Source of the DNA: Cryomorphaceae bacterium
GTDB taxonomy: Bacteria > Bacteroidota > Bacteroidia > Flavobacteriales > Flavobacteriaceae
Reading direction: 5' to 3'
Assembly (NCBI GenBank): GCA_003331875.1
Contig: QOQA01000002.1
Span: forward strand, 1-64,000
Length of the DNA: 64,000 nt
Shown: positions 15,628-25,652 of the stretch, piece after piece
How the letters are laid out: each line of letters opens with the position of its first letter
Position numbering within the stretch: the first letter of the stretch is position 1
The notes under the pieces: generated by a model
What the model was told of the DNA's origin: nothing
What the model saw: the letters and a program-made list of their open reading frames with translations, nothing else
Database searches by the model: none
Program-made: the position numbers and the translations under genes

Positions 15628-16339
15628 TTTGTTTAACTAAAAAATCTATTAATTCAAATTCATTATCTTTTTTCAACAAAATTCTAGATGGAAAATTATC
15701 ATCACAAAAGATTAAAAATTCTTCGATTTTTTCCTTTGGAATGTTAAGATTAGATGTAAAAAATATATCATCATAAAATTCCCTAATCAAATTACTAGGC
15801 TTGTAAGAACTCACCACATTTTCTTCTTCTTTATTCTGCTTCAAGTTTTCACGGATAAGTTTAAATAAATTGATGAAATTTATTCCATCTTGCAGCTTAC
15901 CTTGTTCATTAATTACATTTGAAACTCTTGTAGATTTATCAAAAGTGTAATCATATCTTTTAAACTCTTCCTCTTTTAAATCCAAAAATTTCTCTGTATT
16001 TTCAGGAGTTACGACAACTTCGTCTAACTCGGTAATTTTATCATTAACATCAATTACTATTCTGTTTTTTTGTAATATATCCTTGGTAATATTTATTTCT
16101 CTTATTTGGTACTGAACAGATGAAAATAAAAGTTTATCATTAAGTTTAACTTCAATTTCAAACTCTCCGTCATTGTTGGTTGTCGTGGCTGCTTGAGAGG
16201 TATTATTAATCACATTAGCAGATGGGACACTAACGTTTTTATATAAAACTTTTCCTTTAATCCATGTTCGGTAATCAACTTGAGAAAAGGAAGGATTTAT
16301 AAATAAAATTATTAATAATAAACTAAATAAAAATCTCAT
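15599..16339 (-). CDS. Exported protein with carboxypeptidase-regulatory-like domain (first of a pair)
   Basis: 246 residues with a signal peptide ending near PSFSQ. Residues about 27-110 form a CarbD-like domain: IKGKVLYKNVSVPSANV, TTTNNDGEFEIEV, LFSSVQYQIREI and the typical KITELDEVVVTP end. The C-terminal part is charged and helical, unlike any family I know. It starts 1 base after the DUF1080 stop and its end overlaps the next gene by 29 bases. Same fold order as its neighbour, so the two probably arose by duplication. Confidence 0.78.
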   Translation of the reverse strand: MRFLFSLLLIILFINPSFSQVDYRTWIKGKVLYKNVSVPSANVINNTSQAATTTNNDGEFEIEVKLNDKLLFSSVQYQIREINITKDILQKNRIVIDVNDKITELDEVVVTPENTEKFLDLKEEEFKRYDYTFDKSTRVSNVINEQGKLQDGINFINLFKLIRENLKQNKEEENVVSSYKPSNLIREFYDDIFFTSNLNIPKEKIEEFLIFCDDNFPSRILLKKDNEFELIDFLVKQSEKYQKILN

Positions 16340-16340
16340 A

Positions 16341-17102
16341 TTAATCCAATGATTTGATTTGAATATTTTTGAATTTTATTGGATGACTCTCAGATTGTAA
16401 AGATATGTATCCCTCGGATAACTTTTTATCTTTCATATTAAGCATATTTTCAGGCAATCTTCCATCATCACCATATCTCATATTTGTATATGTTAAAACC
16501 GTTTCTCCATTTATAATATGAGTAGCAATTGAATCATTATAAACAATGATTTCCGCTTTTACCCAATCATCAGAGTGGTATGTTTTAGATGAAGATTGTG
16601 TACAATGATTTTTTAATTTTTTAAAATCTATATCTACATCTGTACCAGGCGTACACAAGTTTCCAGTTGGTCTTTTTCCATCACCAAGACCACCTAAAAA
16701 CTGGGCTTCTAGGCTTACAGGGAATGATTGGTCAATCAACATGGTTTCAGGATGTTGACTGTGAAACATTATACCACTATTTTTGGTTGCCCAACCTTCC
16801 CCTCCTATGGCTTGAACTCCAAAAAATTTATATTCTAATTTTAAGTGATAATTTTTATATTTTTTATCGGTGTAATAAATATGACCGAATTTAAAATCAA
16901 AGTTGTCATAATTTTCATATGAAACTTGAATCGCTTCATCAACAACCTTAAAGGTATTTCCAAAATTCTCTCCACTTGGGTAACCCTTGACTTTTACGGT
17001 CCATCCATCTAAATTTTTTCCATTAAATATGGTTTCCCATTCACTCTGTTCATTTTTGACTGAACATTGACTGAGGACTAAAAGTATTAGTATTATTCTC
17101 AT
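16341..17102 (-). CDS. DUF1080 (3-keto-disaccharide hydrolase family) lipoprotein
   Basis: 253 residues. ATG at 17102 gives a lipoprotein signal (MRIILILLVLSQC), so the protein is probably anchored in the envelope. Concanavalin-like DUF1080 features follow: ETIFNGKNLDGW, KNYHLKLEYKFFG, NSGIMFHSQHP, SLEAQFLGG, DDWVKAEIIVYND and EGYISLQSESHPIKFKNIQIK. Family members bind or cleave modified sugars. An upstream in-frame start at 17141 would lie in tRNA-Gly and is rejected. It heads the run leading to the M1 peptidase. Confidence 0.88.
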   Translation of the reverse strand: MRIILILLVLSQCSVKNEQSEWETIFNGKNLDGWTVKVKGYPSGENFGNTFKVVDEAIQVSYENYDNFDFKFGHIYYTDKKYKNYHLKLEYKFFGVQAIGGEGWATKNSGIMFHSQHPETMLIDQSFPVSLEAQFLGGLGDGKRPTGNLCTPGTDVDIDFKKLKNHCTQSSSKTYHSDDWVKAEIIVYNDSIATHIINGETVLTYTNMRYGDDGRLPENMLNMKDKKLSEGYISLQSESHPIKFKNIQIKSLD

Positions 17103-17109
17103 ATATTGT

Positions 17110-17184
17110 TGAGCGGAAGACCGGGTTCGAACCGGCGACATTCAGCTTGGAAGGCTGACGCTCTACCAGCTGAGCTACTTCCGC
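17110..17184 (-). tRNA. tRNA-Gly (TCC)
   Basis: On the minus strand: acceptor GCGGAAG/CTTCCGC, D arm GCTCAGCTGGTAGAGAGC, anticodon loop CTTCCAA giving TCC, T arm with TTCGAAC and discriminator T. CCA is not encoded. 75 bases. It lies 7 bases before the DUF1080 start and may be transcribed with that run. Confidence 0.95.
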
Positions 17185-17221
17185 ATTATTTTTTTAATTA
17201 TTTTAACAAATAAAACTTACT

Positions 17222-17662
17222 TTGAAAATACGAATAAAAATTATTAATTCTTATGAATTACATGATATAAGGAGTAAAGTACTTCGAAACGGATTAGATC
17301 CTAAAATGTGTAGATTCGAGGGTGATACACGAATAAACTCTATTCATATCGGAGCCTTTAATAATAATAAGATTTTGGGAGGAGTATCTTTAATTAAGAA
17401 TATTTGTAATGAAAATAGTGAAGTTGATTGTTTTCAGCTAAGAGGCCTATGTGTTTATAATGAGTTTCAAAATTATGGTATTGGTACAAAAATCATACAT
17501 AAAATTGAAAATATAATTTCTGAGGTGAATATTAATTATGTATGGATGAACGCCCGTGAAAGTGCTGTTAAATTCTATTTAAATTTAGGCTATACTAATT
17601 CAAACAAATCAAAAATTATTGGAAATATTGGTTTACATTACATGTTGTACAAATACCTATGA
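17222..17662 (+). CDS. GNAT-family N-acetyltransferase
   Basis: 146 residues, starting at TTG. The acetyl-CoA loop is QNYGIGTKII (Q-x-x-G-x-G/A), preceded by the strand LRGLCVYNEF and followed by NARESAVKFYLNLGY, both standard for GNAT. The acceptor substrate cannot be told. The stop overlaps the M15 peptidase start (ATGA). Confidence 0.85.
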   Translation: MKIRIKIINSYELHDIRSKVLRNGLDPKMCRFEGDTRINSIHIGAFNNNKILGGVSLIKNICNENSEVDCFQLRGLCVYNEFQNYGIGTKIIHKIENIISEVNINYVWMNARESAVKFYLNLGYTNSNKSKIIGNIGLHYMLYKYL

Positions 17663-18372
17663 ATAAAAGAAATTTGTTATGTATCTTGATGCTATTATTG
17701 GCTAATAAGCTGATGCACACGCAGGAAATAAATACCGAAATTTTGATTGGAATGGACAATTCTAGGATTGTTAGTGACACAATTCTCCTTGAAAAAGAAA
17801 CCTACAGTGCATTTATAAAAATGAAAGATGCAGCTGAAAAAGATGGAATTGTAATAAAACTTGTTTCAGGATTTAGAGATTTTTACAGACAACAAATGAT
17901 TTGGAATAATAAATACAAAAAATTTACAAATGAATTTTCATTAGATGGTCCCACGGCAATTAAAGAAATTATTAGATTTTCTACAATTCCTGGAACTTCA
18001 AGACACCATTGGGGAACTGAAATTGATATTATAGATAAAAATTTTGAAAATGAGAAAGATTTACTGATTTCAAAAAAATATGAAGAGGGTGGAATCTTTA
18101 ATTCTTTAAAAAAGTGGATGGATAAAAATTCAAAAAGATTCGGTTTTTACATTGTTTATGATGATGATAGCAAAAGGCCAGGATTTGAATATGAACCATG
18201 GCATTACACGTACAAACCAGTTTCCAATTTATACCAGAGAGAATTTCTTAAACTTGATTTAAAATCAATAATTTCAAAAACGAAGGTTGAGGGAAAAGAA
18301 TTTATTAATGATGAATTTATCAAAAAATATATTGATGAAAATATCATGGGGATAAGTTCCCATTTAAAATGA
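17659..18372 (+). CDS. M15-family D-alanyl-D-alanine carboxypeptidase (VanY type)
   Basis: 237 residues with an N-terminal hydrophobic signal (to about 22). The M15B zinc site is seen as SRHHWGTEIDI (His and Asp ligands) and EPWHYTY (catalytic Glu and third ligand His). VSGFRDFYRQQ is the usual substrate-site stretch. The enzyme trims D-Ala from peptidoglycan stems in the periplasm. Translationally coupled to the acetyltransferase; gpmI follows after 36 bases with its own promoter element. Confidence 0.88.
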   Translation: MNKRNLLCILMLLLANKLMHTQEINTEILIGMDNSRIVSDTILLEKETYSAFIKMKDAAEKDGIVIKLVSGFRDFYRQQMIWNNKYKKFTNEFSLDGPTAIKEIIRFSTIPGTSRHHWGTEIDIIDKNFENEKDLLISKKYEEGGIFNSLKKWMDKNSKRFGFYIVYDDDSKRPGFEYEPWHYTYKPVSNLYQREFLKLDLKSIISKTKVEGKEFINDEFIKKYIDENIMGISSHLK

Positions 18373-18384
18373 TTTTTTTATGTC

Positions 18385-18392
18385 TAAATTTG
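18385..18392 (+). promoter_or_regulatory. -7 promoter element before gpmI
   Basis: TAAATTTG fits TAnnTTTG and lies 16 bases before the TTG start at 18409. The upstream box is not clear. Confidence 0.4.
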
Positions 18393-18408
18393 AATTTAAA
18401 ATAGATTC

Positions 18409-19929
18409 TTGAAAATTAATAAAAAAGTTCTTCTCATGATTCTGGATGGTTGGGGAATTGCTGATCACCCAGAAAAATCTGCAATTTCAAAAGCACAAAC
18501 ACCTAATTACGATAATTATCTAAAAAAATTTCCAAATGCAAAATTATTAACTCATGGAGAACATGTAGGTTTACCTGAGGGACAAATGGGAAATAGTGAG
18601 GTTGGTCACATGAACATAGGAAGCGGAAGGGTTGTCATGCAAGAATTAGCAAAAATTAATTTTGACATTAAAAATAATAGCTTCGATAAAGATAAAGTTT
18701 TGTCAAAAAAAATCAAAAAATCAATTCGAAATAATAAGAACATTCATATTATTGGTTTGGTCTCAGACGGTGGAGTTCACTCACATATTGATCATCTAAA
18801 ACACATAATCAATATGACAGATCAAATGAATGCAAAAAATGTATTTATACATGCATTCACCGACGGTAGAGATGTCGATCCAAAATCAGGAATAAATTTT
18901 ATTACTGAGTTAATTGAATTTACAAAAAACAAATCGGCCGAATTAGCAACTCTGTGTGGAAGGTATTACTCAATGGACAGAGATCAAAGGTGGGAGCGAA
19001 TAAAAAAAGCTTATGAGCTTCTAGTAAATGGTGTTGGAGAACCGACTAAAGATGTATTAAACACTATTAAGATGTCTTATGAAAAAGGGATAACTGATGA
19101 GTTCATAAATCCAATAGTTTTAGAAAAAAACGGAAAGCCAATTACACAAGTTTTAAATGGGGATTTGGTAGTATTTTTTAATTTTAGAACAGATAGAGGA
19201 AGGCAATTAACCGAGGCTTTAACTCAAAAAAATATTCCAGATTATGGAATGGTAAAGGTTGATATTGATTTGGTTACAATGACTGTCTATAACGATGATT
19301 TTGTAAATATCGATAGTATTTACCATAAGGAAATATTAGAAGAAACCCTTGGTCAAGTGCTTTCAATGAATAATAAAAAGCAAATTAGAATTGCTGAGAC
19401 TGAAAAATATCCTCATGTTACATTTTTCTTTAATGGAGGAAATGAAAAAATTTTGAAAGATGAAAAAAGAATTATGTGCAATTCACCAAAAGTTGCAACA
19501 TATGATCTAAAACCAGAGATGAGCGCCCATGAAATTGTCTCTAAAATTATACCTGAGATTGAAACATGGTCAGCTGAATTCATTTGTCTTAATTTTGCAA
19601 ATCCAGACATGGTTGGGCATACAGGTAATTTTAATGCAGCAGTAAGTGCATGTGAAGTAGTTGATGATTGTATGGGTAAGGTAGTAGATAAATGCATTAA
19701 AAATAATTACTCAATAATCATAATTGCAGACCACGGGAATAGTGATGTTATGATTAATATTGATGGCTCTGCAAATACAGCTCACACGACAAATCCCGTT
19801 CCAATAATAGTAATAGACAAAAAAGTTGAAAAAGTTGAGGATGGAATTTTAGCAGATATTGCCCCAACAGTATTAAAACTGTTGGATATTAAGCAACCTA
19901 AACTAATGACAGGAAAAATATTAATATGA
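18409..19929 (+). CDS. gpmI: 2,3-bisphosphoglycerate-independent phosphoglycerate mutase
   Basis: 506 residues from a TTG start (KINKKVLLMILDGWG). Interconverts 3- and 2-phosphoglycerate in glycolysis and gluconeogenesis. Metal and catalytic motifs: DGWG, GNSEVGHMNIG (phosphoserine site), LVSDGGVHSHIDH, TDGRDVDP, FNFRTDRGRQLT, FANPDMVGHTG and ADHGNSD. Length is normal for the family. It overlaps the thioredoxin-like gene by 4 bases and heads the run to map and a methyltransferase. Confidence 0.96.
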   Translation: MKINKKVLLMILDGWGIADHPEKSAISKAQTPNYDNYLKKFPNAKLLTHGEHVGLPEGQMGNSEVGHMNIGSGRVVMQELAKINFDIKNNSFDKDKVLSKKIKKSIRNNKNIHIIGLVSDGGVHSHIDHLKHIINMTDQMNAKNVFIHAFTDGRDVDPKSGINFITELIEFTKNKSAELATLCGRYYSMDRDQRWERIKKAYELLVNGVGEPTKDVLNTIKMSYEKGITDEFINPIVLEKNGKPITQVLNGDLVVFFNFRTDRGRQLTEALTQKNIPDYGMVKVDIDLVTMTVYNDDFVNIDSIYHKEILEETLGQVLSMNNKKQIRIAETEKYPHVTFFFNGGNEKILKDEKRIMCNSPKVATYDLKPEMSAHEIVSKIIPEIETWSAEFICLNFANPDMVGHTGNFNAAVSACEVVDDCMGKVVDKCIKNNYSIIIIADHGNSDVMINIDGSANTAHTTNPVPIIVIDKKVEKVEDGILADIAPTVLKLLDIKQPKLMTGKILI

Positions 19930-20468
19930 AGAAATTTATAATCATTCTCATAATTACTTTTTTTTCATGTGATAACATGAAAAAAAATAAACAGGTAGGC
20001 ATTGATCCAAATGAGTTGGAATATGTTGATTTAATTGGTGAGTTTTCAAGAAAAGATTTATCACATATTTTGTATAGCACCTGGTTTAATAAAAATTACG
20101 AAAGCTATAGCGTTGATGAAGAAAGTGCAGATAAAATAAAAAAATACATAACTAGAGATCTTAAAATAAAAATTATTATGGGAACATGGTGCTCTGATAG
20201 CCGTGAAAATGTTCCTTCATTTTTTAAGTTAATGGATTATTTAAATATTAATAAAAGAAATATTGATTTAATCGGATTAGACCTGAATAAAGAAAACCCA
20301 AGCGGCGATGAGAAAACATATGAAATTATCAATGTTCCAACATTTATTTTTTACAAAGAAAATGTCGAGATAAATAGAATTGTTGAAATAACACTTGAAT
20401 CTTTTGAAAAAGATATTTTAAAAATTTTAGACGGATCTGGTTACGAAAATGCCTATTATGGATTCTAA
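19926..20468 (+). CDS. Thioredoxin-fold lipoprotein with a single-Cys site
   Basis: 180 residues. The N terminus MKKFIIILIITFFSC is a lipoprotein signal, so it probably sits in the envelope. The thioredoxin-like fold is shown by IKIIMGTWCSDSRENVPSF, LIGLDLNKE and the cis-Pro stretch INVPTFIFYKE. The active site is CSDS, not CxxC, so it may not act as a normal dithiol oxidoreductase. It overlaps gpmI by 4 bases and map by up to 20, hence co-translation is likely. Partner unknown. Confidence 0.82.
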   Translation: MKKFIIILIITFFSCDNMKKNKQVGIDPNELEYVDLIGEFSRKDLSHILYSTWFNKNYESYSVDEESADKIKKYITRDLKIKIIMGTWCSDSRENVPSFFKLMDYLNINKRNIDLIGLDLNKENPSGDEKTYEIINVPTFIFYKENVEINRIVEITLESFEKDILKILDGSGYENAYYGF

Positions 20469-21288
20469 AAAGGTTGTTTTAAAAAGTTTAGAGGAAATTT
20501 ATTTAATACAAAAAAGTGCTCAACTAGTATCAAAAACTTTGGGTATGCTTACAAAAGAGATTAAACCTGGCGTTGATACCATATACCTAGACAAAATTGC
20601 TGAAGAATTCATTAGGGATTATAATGGTGTTCCAGGGTTTTTAGGTATGTATGGTTTTCCCAATACATTATGTGTAAGTACAAACCATGAAGTTGTTCAC
20701 GGTATACCAAATGATAAGCCCCTACAAGAAGGAGATATTGTTTCAATTGATTGTGGGGTATTAATGAACGATTTTTATGGAGACCATGCATATACTTTTG
20801 AGGTTGGTGAAGTAAGTAATGATATAAAAAAACTACTAAAAACTGCTAAGGAGTCTCTCTACATTGGAATAGATAATTTCAGGGTTGGAAATAGAGTTGG
20901 TGACATTAGTTACTCAGTACAAAAACATAACGAATCAAAAGGGTATGGTGTTGTCAAAGAGCTTGTTGGTCATGGTTTGGGAAAGAATTTACACGAAAAG
21001 CCAGAAGTTCCAAATTTTGGAAAAAGAGGAAGTGGAAAAAAATTTATGAATGGTATGGTACTAGCGATTGAGCCGATGATTAATATGGGCACTGACCAAG
21101 TAGTTCACTCATCGGATGGGTGGACTGTGGAGACTAAAGATGGAATGCCAAGCGCTCATTATGAGCATAATATAGCTCTAATAAATGGTAAACCTAAGTT
21201 ATTATCAACATTTGATTTTATTTACAATAACTTAGGAATTAAATCTGACGAAGAAAAACAGTTTAAGTGGAATGCAGAGATTAGTTAA
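20449..21288 (+). CDS. map: Methionine aminopeptidase, type I
   Basis: 279 residues. Removes the first Met from new proteins. Metal ligands are visible: SIDCGVLMNDFYGDHAY (two Asp), GHGLGKNLHEKPEVPNF (His), AIEPMI (Glu) and the last Glu in SAHYEHNIAL; the substrate His is in HEVVHGIPND. The start may be ATG 20449 or 20458; the latter shortens the overlap with the upstream gene to 11 bases. It overlaps the methyltransferase by 17 bases. Confidence 0.95.
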   Translation: MPIMDSKKVVLKSLEEIYLIQKSAQLVSKTLGMLTKEIKPGVDTIYLDKIAEEFIRDYNGVPGFLGMYGFPNTLCVSTNHEVVHGIPNDKPLQEGDIVSIDCGVLMNDFYGDHAYTFEVGEVSNDIKKLLKTAKESLYIGIDNFRVGNRVGDISYSVQKHNESKGYGVVKELVGHGLGKNLHEKPEVPNFGKRGSGKKFMNGMVLAIEPMINMGTDQVVHSSDGWTVETKDGMPSAHYEHNIALINGKPKLLSTFDFIYNNLGIKSDEEKQFKWNAEIS

Positions 21289-22036
21289 ACTTATTTTAAA
21301 TCTTTTTTCAAGAAAATTTCTAATAAAAACTAGCCTATTATTAAAACCTTTTCTTGAACTAATTTTAACTGGCAACAAATTTCATGATCCAATTAATAAC
21401 AAATCTTACTCTTATTTTTTCCCATATGGATACAATAAACTTAGAAAAAATGCATTATCACCCGGAACATTATCTTTAGAGAGACACAGACTTCTTTGGG
21501 TCTTTTTAGAAAATGAGACTGATTTTTTTAATAAAAGCAATAAAATATTGCATATAGCTCCAGAACAATGTTTCCATAAGAATTTTAAAAAAAATTTTAT
21601 TTCATATATAACTTGTGATCTCAATTCTCCGTTAGCGGAAATCAAGGCTGATGTTTGTGATCTTCCCTTTAAAGAAAATGAATTTGACTACGTTTTGTGT
21701 AACCACGTCTTAGAACATGTTTATGACGATAATAAAGCAATGAGAGAAATATATAGGGTTCTGAAATTTGAAGGAAAAGCAATACTACAAGTTCCAATTA
21801 ATAATAAATTAGAGAAGACTATTGATGGAAGGAATACACTAGATGTGAATTTAAGAAACAAACTTTTTGGTCAATATGACCATTTAAGAGCATATGGGCT
21901 GGACTATTATGATAAATTAACTCAAGTGGGTTTCAAGGTCGAAAAAATTGATCAAACAAAAAAGATGGATGAATCACTAATTAGGAAATATAGTCTTGTA
22001 AAAGGGGAAATTATACCTTATTGTACAAAGATTTAG
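21272..22036 (+). CDS. Class I SAM-dependent methyltransferase
   Basis: 254 residues. The N-terminal about 85 residues are basic and partly hydrophobic. Then KILHIAPEQC (weak motif I), ADVCDLPFKENEFDYVLCNHVLEHV and MREIYRVLKFEGKAILQVP show a Methyltransf_11-like domain. The standard GxGxG is replaced by HIAPEQC, a variant seen in this subfamily. Substrate unknown. The stop interlocks with that of apbE (22033-22036). Confidence 0.82.
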   Translation: MQRLVKLILNLFSRKFLIKTSLLLKPFLELILTGNKFHDPINNKSYSYFFPYGYNKLRKNALSPGTLSLERHRLLWVFLENETDFFNKSNKILHIAPEQCFHKNFKKNFISYITCDLNSPLAEIKADVCDLPFKENEFDYVLCNHVLEHVYDDNKAMREIYRVLKFEGKAILQVPINNKLEKTIDGRNTLDVNLRNKLFGQYDHLRAYGLDYYDKLTQVGFKVEKIDQTKKMDESLIRKYSLVKGEIIPYCTKI

Positions 22037-23055
22037 AAAATAAATTCCTGAAATCCCTCAGAGCTAAAACTTTTAATTTCATCATTATTATCCAAATAAA
22101 TTATCAAACTCTCAATTTCATCATTTTTTTGGGTCAACTTTTGTGCATTATCTAGGCTTCCAGCCATCATGGCAGTTGCAAAAGCATCGGAGACAAAACA
22201 AGATTTTGATAACACAGAAACACTAAAAATTTTTGTTTGTTCAAATTGTCCACTTATTGGATTAATTATATGAACATATTTTTTTCCTGTTGCACTATCA
22301 ACCCTGAAGTTTCTATAATTTCCAGAGGTTGCAATTGCAGCATTCTGAAGTTTTATTCTTGTATAAAACTTATCATCTACTCTATCTGGAAGAGGATTAT
22401 CGATCGCTATAGACCAAGACATATCTTTGAAATGATTTTTACCTGATGATCTGATCTCACCTCCAATGTCAACCATGTAATCATTAATCGATTTAGAATT
22501 TAAAAATTCGGATATTACATCAACAGCATAACCTTTTGCAATTGCATTAAAATCAAGCTTAGTCCTATAATTTAGTTTTTTGATTTGTCTATCTACAATT
22601 TCAACCTTATCAAAACCAACTGTGCTGAGAATTATATTTAACGAATCTTGGGAAATTATATTTTCATTTTTTTTGGGTCCAAAACCAGCATAATCTAACA
22701 ATATTCCAATAGATGGGTCAAAATGACCACTTGTTTTTTCGTGTATTATCTTAGATTTATTGAAAACATCAATAAATAAATCATCCAAAAGAACTTTTTC
22801 ATTTCTATTTACCTTGGAAATTATAGATGATGAAATATATGTTGATAATGAACTATTAAAGTGATCAAAAATGGAGTCAATTTCCTTATCAATGATTGGA
22901 TTTTTTTCATCATACTCAAAAAATTTTATTTGATAATATGTACCGAAGGTAGAACCTTTTAAAACCGTATAATTAGGCTCAATATCACAAGAAAAATTTA
23001 AGATTATAAGAATTATTAAAAAGAATTTTTTAATTCTAGCCCCCGAAATCATCAA
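22033..23055 (-). CDS. apbE: FAD:protein FMN transferase (ApbE)
   Basis: 340 residues with a lipoprotein signal ([13 protein letters not shown]). ApbE attaches FMN to Thr of NqrB and NqrC from FAD in the periplasm. Family parts: [66 protein letters not shown] and [10 protein letters not shown]. It is the last gene after nqrF, which it overlaps by 20 bases, exactly where it is needed to mature the pump. Confidence 0.94.
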   Translation of the reverse strand: MMISGARIKKFFLIILIILNFSCDIEPNYTVLKGSTFGTYYQIKFFEYDEKNPIIDKEIDSIFDHFNSSLSTYISSSIISKVNRNEKVLLDDLFIDVFNKSKIIHEKTSGHFDPSIGILLDYAGFGPKKNENIISQDSLNIILSTVGFDKVEIVDRQIKKLNYRTKLDFNAIAKGYAVDVISEFLNSKSINDYMVDIGGEIRSSGKNHFKDMSWSIAIDNPLPDRVDDKFYTRIKLQNAAIATSGNYRNFRVDSATGKKYVHIINPISGQFEQTKIFSVSVLSKSCFVSDAFATAMMAGSLDNAQKLTQKNDEIESLIIYLDNNDEIKSFSSEGFQEFIF

Positions 23056-24334
23056 ATCTTATATTTTCTGGCGGAACTCCAAAATCAAGAGCCATTTTCT
23101 CTACAGCTAAATTCATTAATGGTGGACCACAATAATACACCTCGATATCCTCAGGTGAATCATGATGTTCTAGGTAATTGTCAATAACAGCTTGATGTAT
23201 AAAACCAGTGAAGCCGTCACCCTCACCTTCAAGACTATCTTTTACTTTCCAATTATCCTCTTCTAACGGTTCAGAAAGTGCAATGTAAAACTTGAAATTT
23301 GGATAATCTTTTTCTAATGCTCTAAAGTGATCGACATAAAATAATTCTCTTTTAGATCTACCACCATACCAAAAATTTACTTTTCTTCCAGTTTTGATTG
23401 TTCTGAACAATTGGTACAAATGAGATCTCATAGGAGCCATCCCAGCACCCCCTCCAACATATAACATTTCAGCATCAGATTCATTTATAAAGAATTCACC
23501 GTATGGGCCAGATATAGTAACTGTGTCACCCGGTTTTTTGGAAAAGATATAGGAGGAGGCTATACCAGGATTAACATCCATCCATTTATTAATTTTTCTA
23601 TCCCAAGGTGGGGTAGCAATTCTTACGTTAAGCATAACTTCTTTGCCCTCTGCTGGGTATGATGCCATTGAGTAAGCTCTTTCTACATCATCATCATTTT
23701 TCATTTTCAAGTCCCATAATCCAAAATTATCCCACTCCAATTTAAACTTTTCAGGATTATCTGGATGTTCTTTTGGATGTGAAGTTATATCAATCTCATT
23801 ATAATTCACCTCACACTTCGGTATTTCAATTTGTATGTAGCCTCCTGCCTTGTAATTCATTTCTTCGGGAAGTTCAACAACAAACTCTTTTATGAACGAG
23901 GCAACATTATAGTTTCTAACAACTTTAGCCTCAAACTTTTTTATTCCAAAAACTTCCTCTGGAACATGAATATTCATATTTTCCTTAACCTTGACCTGGC
24001 AACCCAGTCTCCACCCATCTTTTATTTCTTTTCTTGAAAAATGCGGTTTTTCTGTAGGTAATATTTCACCACCACCATCATTAACAATACATTTGCATTG
24101 AACACAAGTTCCTCCACCACCACATGCAGATGGAAGGAAAACTTTGTTGTCACCTAATGTTGACAATAAAGTACTACCAGAGCTAACCTCAATCTCTTTT
24201 TCATCATTTATCAGAATCTTAACTGGGCCAGAGGGCAACAACTTAGCTTTAACACCCAATAGCATTGATACTAGTAGAAAAATAATTACTATAAATATTA
24301 ATGTACTAAATAAAATATATGTTGTAATATCCAT
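23036..24334 (-). CDS. nqrF: Na+-translocating NADH:quinone reductase subunit F
   Basis: 432 residues. One N-terminal membrane helix, a 2Fe-2S ferredoxin domain with Cys71, Cys77, Cys80 and Cys112, then an FAD domain (RAYSMASYP) and an NADH-binding domain ([24 protein letters not shown]). It takes electrons from NADH into the pump. It starts 1 base after nqrE. Confidence 0.97.
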   Translation of the reverse strand: MDITTYILFSTLIFIVIIFLLVSMLLGVKAKLLPSGPVKILINDEKEIEVSSGSTLLSTLGDNKVFLPSACGGGGTCVQCKCIVNDGGGEILPTEKPHFSRKEIKDGWRLGCQVKVKENMNIHVPEEVFGIKKFEAKVVRNYNVASFIKEFVVELPEEMNYKAGGYIQIEIPKCEVNYNEIDITSHPKEHPDNPEKFKLEWDNFGLWDLKMKNDDDVERAYSMASYPAEGKEVMLNVRIATPPWDRKINKWMDVNPGIASSYIFSKKPGDTVTISGPYGEFFINESDAEMLYVGGGAGMAPMRSHLYQLFRTIKTGRKVNFWYGGRSKRELFYVDHFRALEKDYPNFKFYIALSEPLEEDNWKVKDSLEGEGDGFTGFIHQAVIDNYLEHHDSPEDIEVYYCGPPLMNLAVEKMALDFGVPPENIRFDDFGG

Positions 24335-24335
24335 T

Positions 24336-24956
24336 TTATAATTTAATTCCCATAAAACTCATGAATCCAAGAGCCATTAAACCTGTTATGATAAAAGTTA
24401 TGCCTAAACCTTTTAGTGGAGCTGGGACATTTGAATATGCAATCTTTTCTCTTATTGCAGCAATTGCTACTATTGCTAAAAACCATCCAACACCAGAACC
24501 AAACCCATAAACTGCTGCTTCTGAAATACCAGAAAAATCTTTTATTTGCATGAAAAGCGAACCACCTAATATGGCACAATTCACAGCGATAAGTGGAAGA
24601 AAAATACCTAATGATCCATACAAAGCAGGTGAAAATTTTTCAACTATCATTTCTACTAGCTGAACCATGGAAGCGATAACAGCTATGAACATTATCAGAC
24701 TCAAAAAACTTAAATCTAACTCAGCATACTCAGGTCCAATCCAAGAAAGTGCACCATCTACTAAAAGATAATCGTATATAAGATAATTTAATGGGACTGT
24801 TATAGTTAGTACGAAAATAACAGCAAGCCCCATCCCTACTCCATTTTTAAGAGTTTTTGAAATTGCTAAATATGAACACATACCAAGAAAATATGCAAAA
24901 ACCATATTTTCAATGAAAATACTTTTGATAAATAAATTAGCGTAATCTTCCCACAT
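24336..24956 (-). CDS. nqrE: Na+-translocating NADH:quinone reductase subunit E
   Basis: 206 residues, six membrane helices. Paired inner-membrane subunit with NqrD that holds an iron centre; conserved Cys residues occur in GMCSYLA and VNCAILGG as in the family. 6 bases separate it from nqrD. Confidence 0.96.
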   Translation of the reverse strand: MWEDYANLFIKSIFIENMVFAYFLGMCSYLAISKTLKNGVGMGLAVIFVLTITVPLNYLIYDYLLVDGALSWIGPEYAELDLSFLSLIMFIAVIASMVQLVEMIVEKFSPALYGSLGIFLPLIAVNCAILGGSLFMQIKDFSGISEAAVYGFGSGVGWFLAIVAIAAIREKIAYSNVPAPLKGLGITFIITGLMALGFMSFMGIKL

Positions 24957-24962
24957 AATTTT

Positions 24963-25652
24963 TTAACCTTTTTCTATTAGTTTTTTGTTGAATGACCTCT
25001 GAATCCAAATTATAACACCTACTGTAATTAAGGCCATTGGAGATAAAAGCATTAATCCATTATTCACATACCATGATTCATATAAAAAGTCTGGAACAAC
25101 TTGCATTCCCCATAAGTTTCCTGAACCAAGAAGTTCTCTAAAAAAAGCAACTAAAATAAGTATTACACCATAGCCAATGGCATTTCCTATTCCATCTAAA
25201 AATGATTTCCAAACACCATTTCCCAAAGCAAATGCCTCTAATCTTCCCATCACAATGCAATTGGTAACAATCAATCCTATAAATATTGAAAGTTCTTTAC
25301 TCACATCATAAGCATATGCTTTTAAAAACTGATCAACCAAAGCAACTAGAGATGATATTACAACTAAAAAGACAATTATTCGAATTCTATTTGGAATAAG
25401 ATTTCTTAATATTGAGATAATAACATTACTGCAGGCCATTACGAAAATAACAGATGCAGTCATAACAACGGCAGGCTTTAATTGGACAGTTATGGCAAGA
25501 GCAGAACATATTCCTAAAACCTGAACAGTTATTGGATTATTATCATCTAGTGGATCAGATAATAATTTCTTATTTTTTTTTGAAAAAATCCCCTCAGCTG
25601 AATTTCTACCAATGAACAAAAAAGATGGTTTTTTAATATTTTCTTTTTTCAT
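24963..25652 (-). CDS. nqrD: Na+-translocating NADH:quinone reductase subunit D
   Basis: 229 residues with six membrane helices, homologous to NqrE; conserved Cys in LGICSALAIT and TNCIVMGR. The N-terminal about 30 residues are a soluble basic extension, usual for Bacteroidota NqrD. Overlaps nqrC by 4 bases. Confidence 0.96.
   Translation of the reverse strand: MKKENIKKPSFLFIGRNSAEGIFSKKNKKLLSDPLDDNNPITVQVLGICSALAITVQLKPAVVMTASVIFVMACSNVIISILRNLIPNRIRIIVFLVVISSLVALVDQFLKAYAYDVSKELSIFIGLIVTNCIVMGRLEAFALGNGVWKSFLDGIGNAIGYGVILILVAFFRELLGSGNLWGMQVVPDFLYESWYVNNGLMLLSPMALITVGVIIWIQRSFNKKLIEKG

Noticed and set aside
17103-17141. Longer N terminus for the DUF1080 lipoprotein
   Set aside because: It would translate part of tRNA-Gly and hide the lipoprotein signal.
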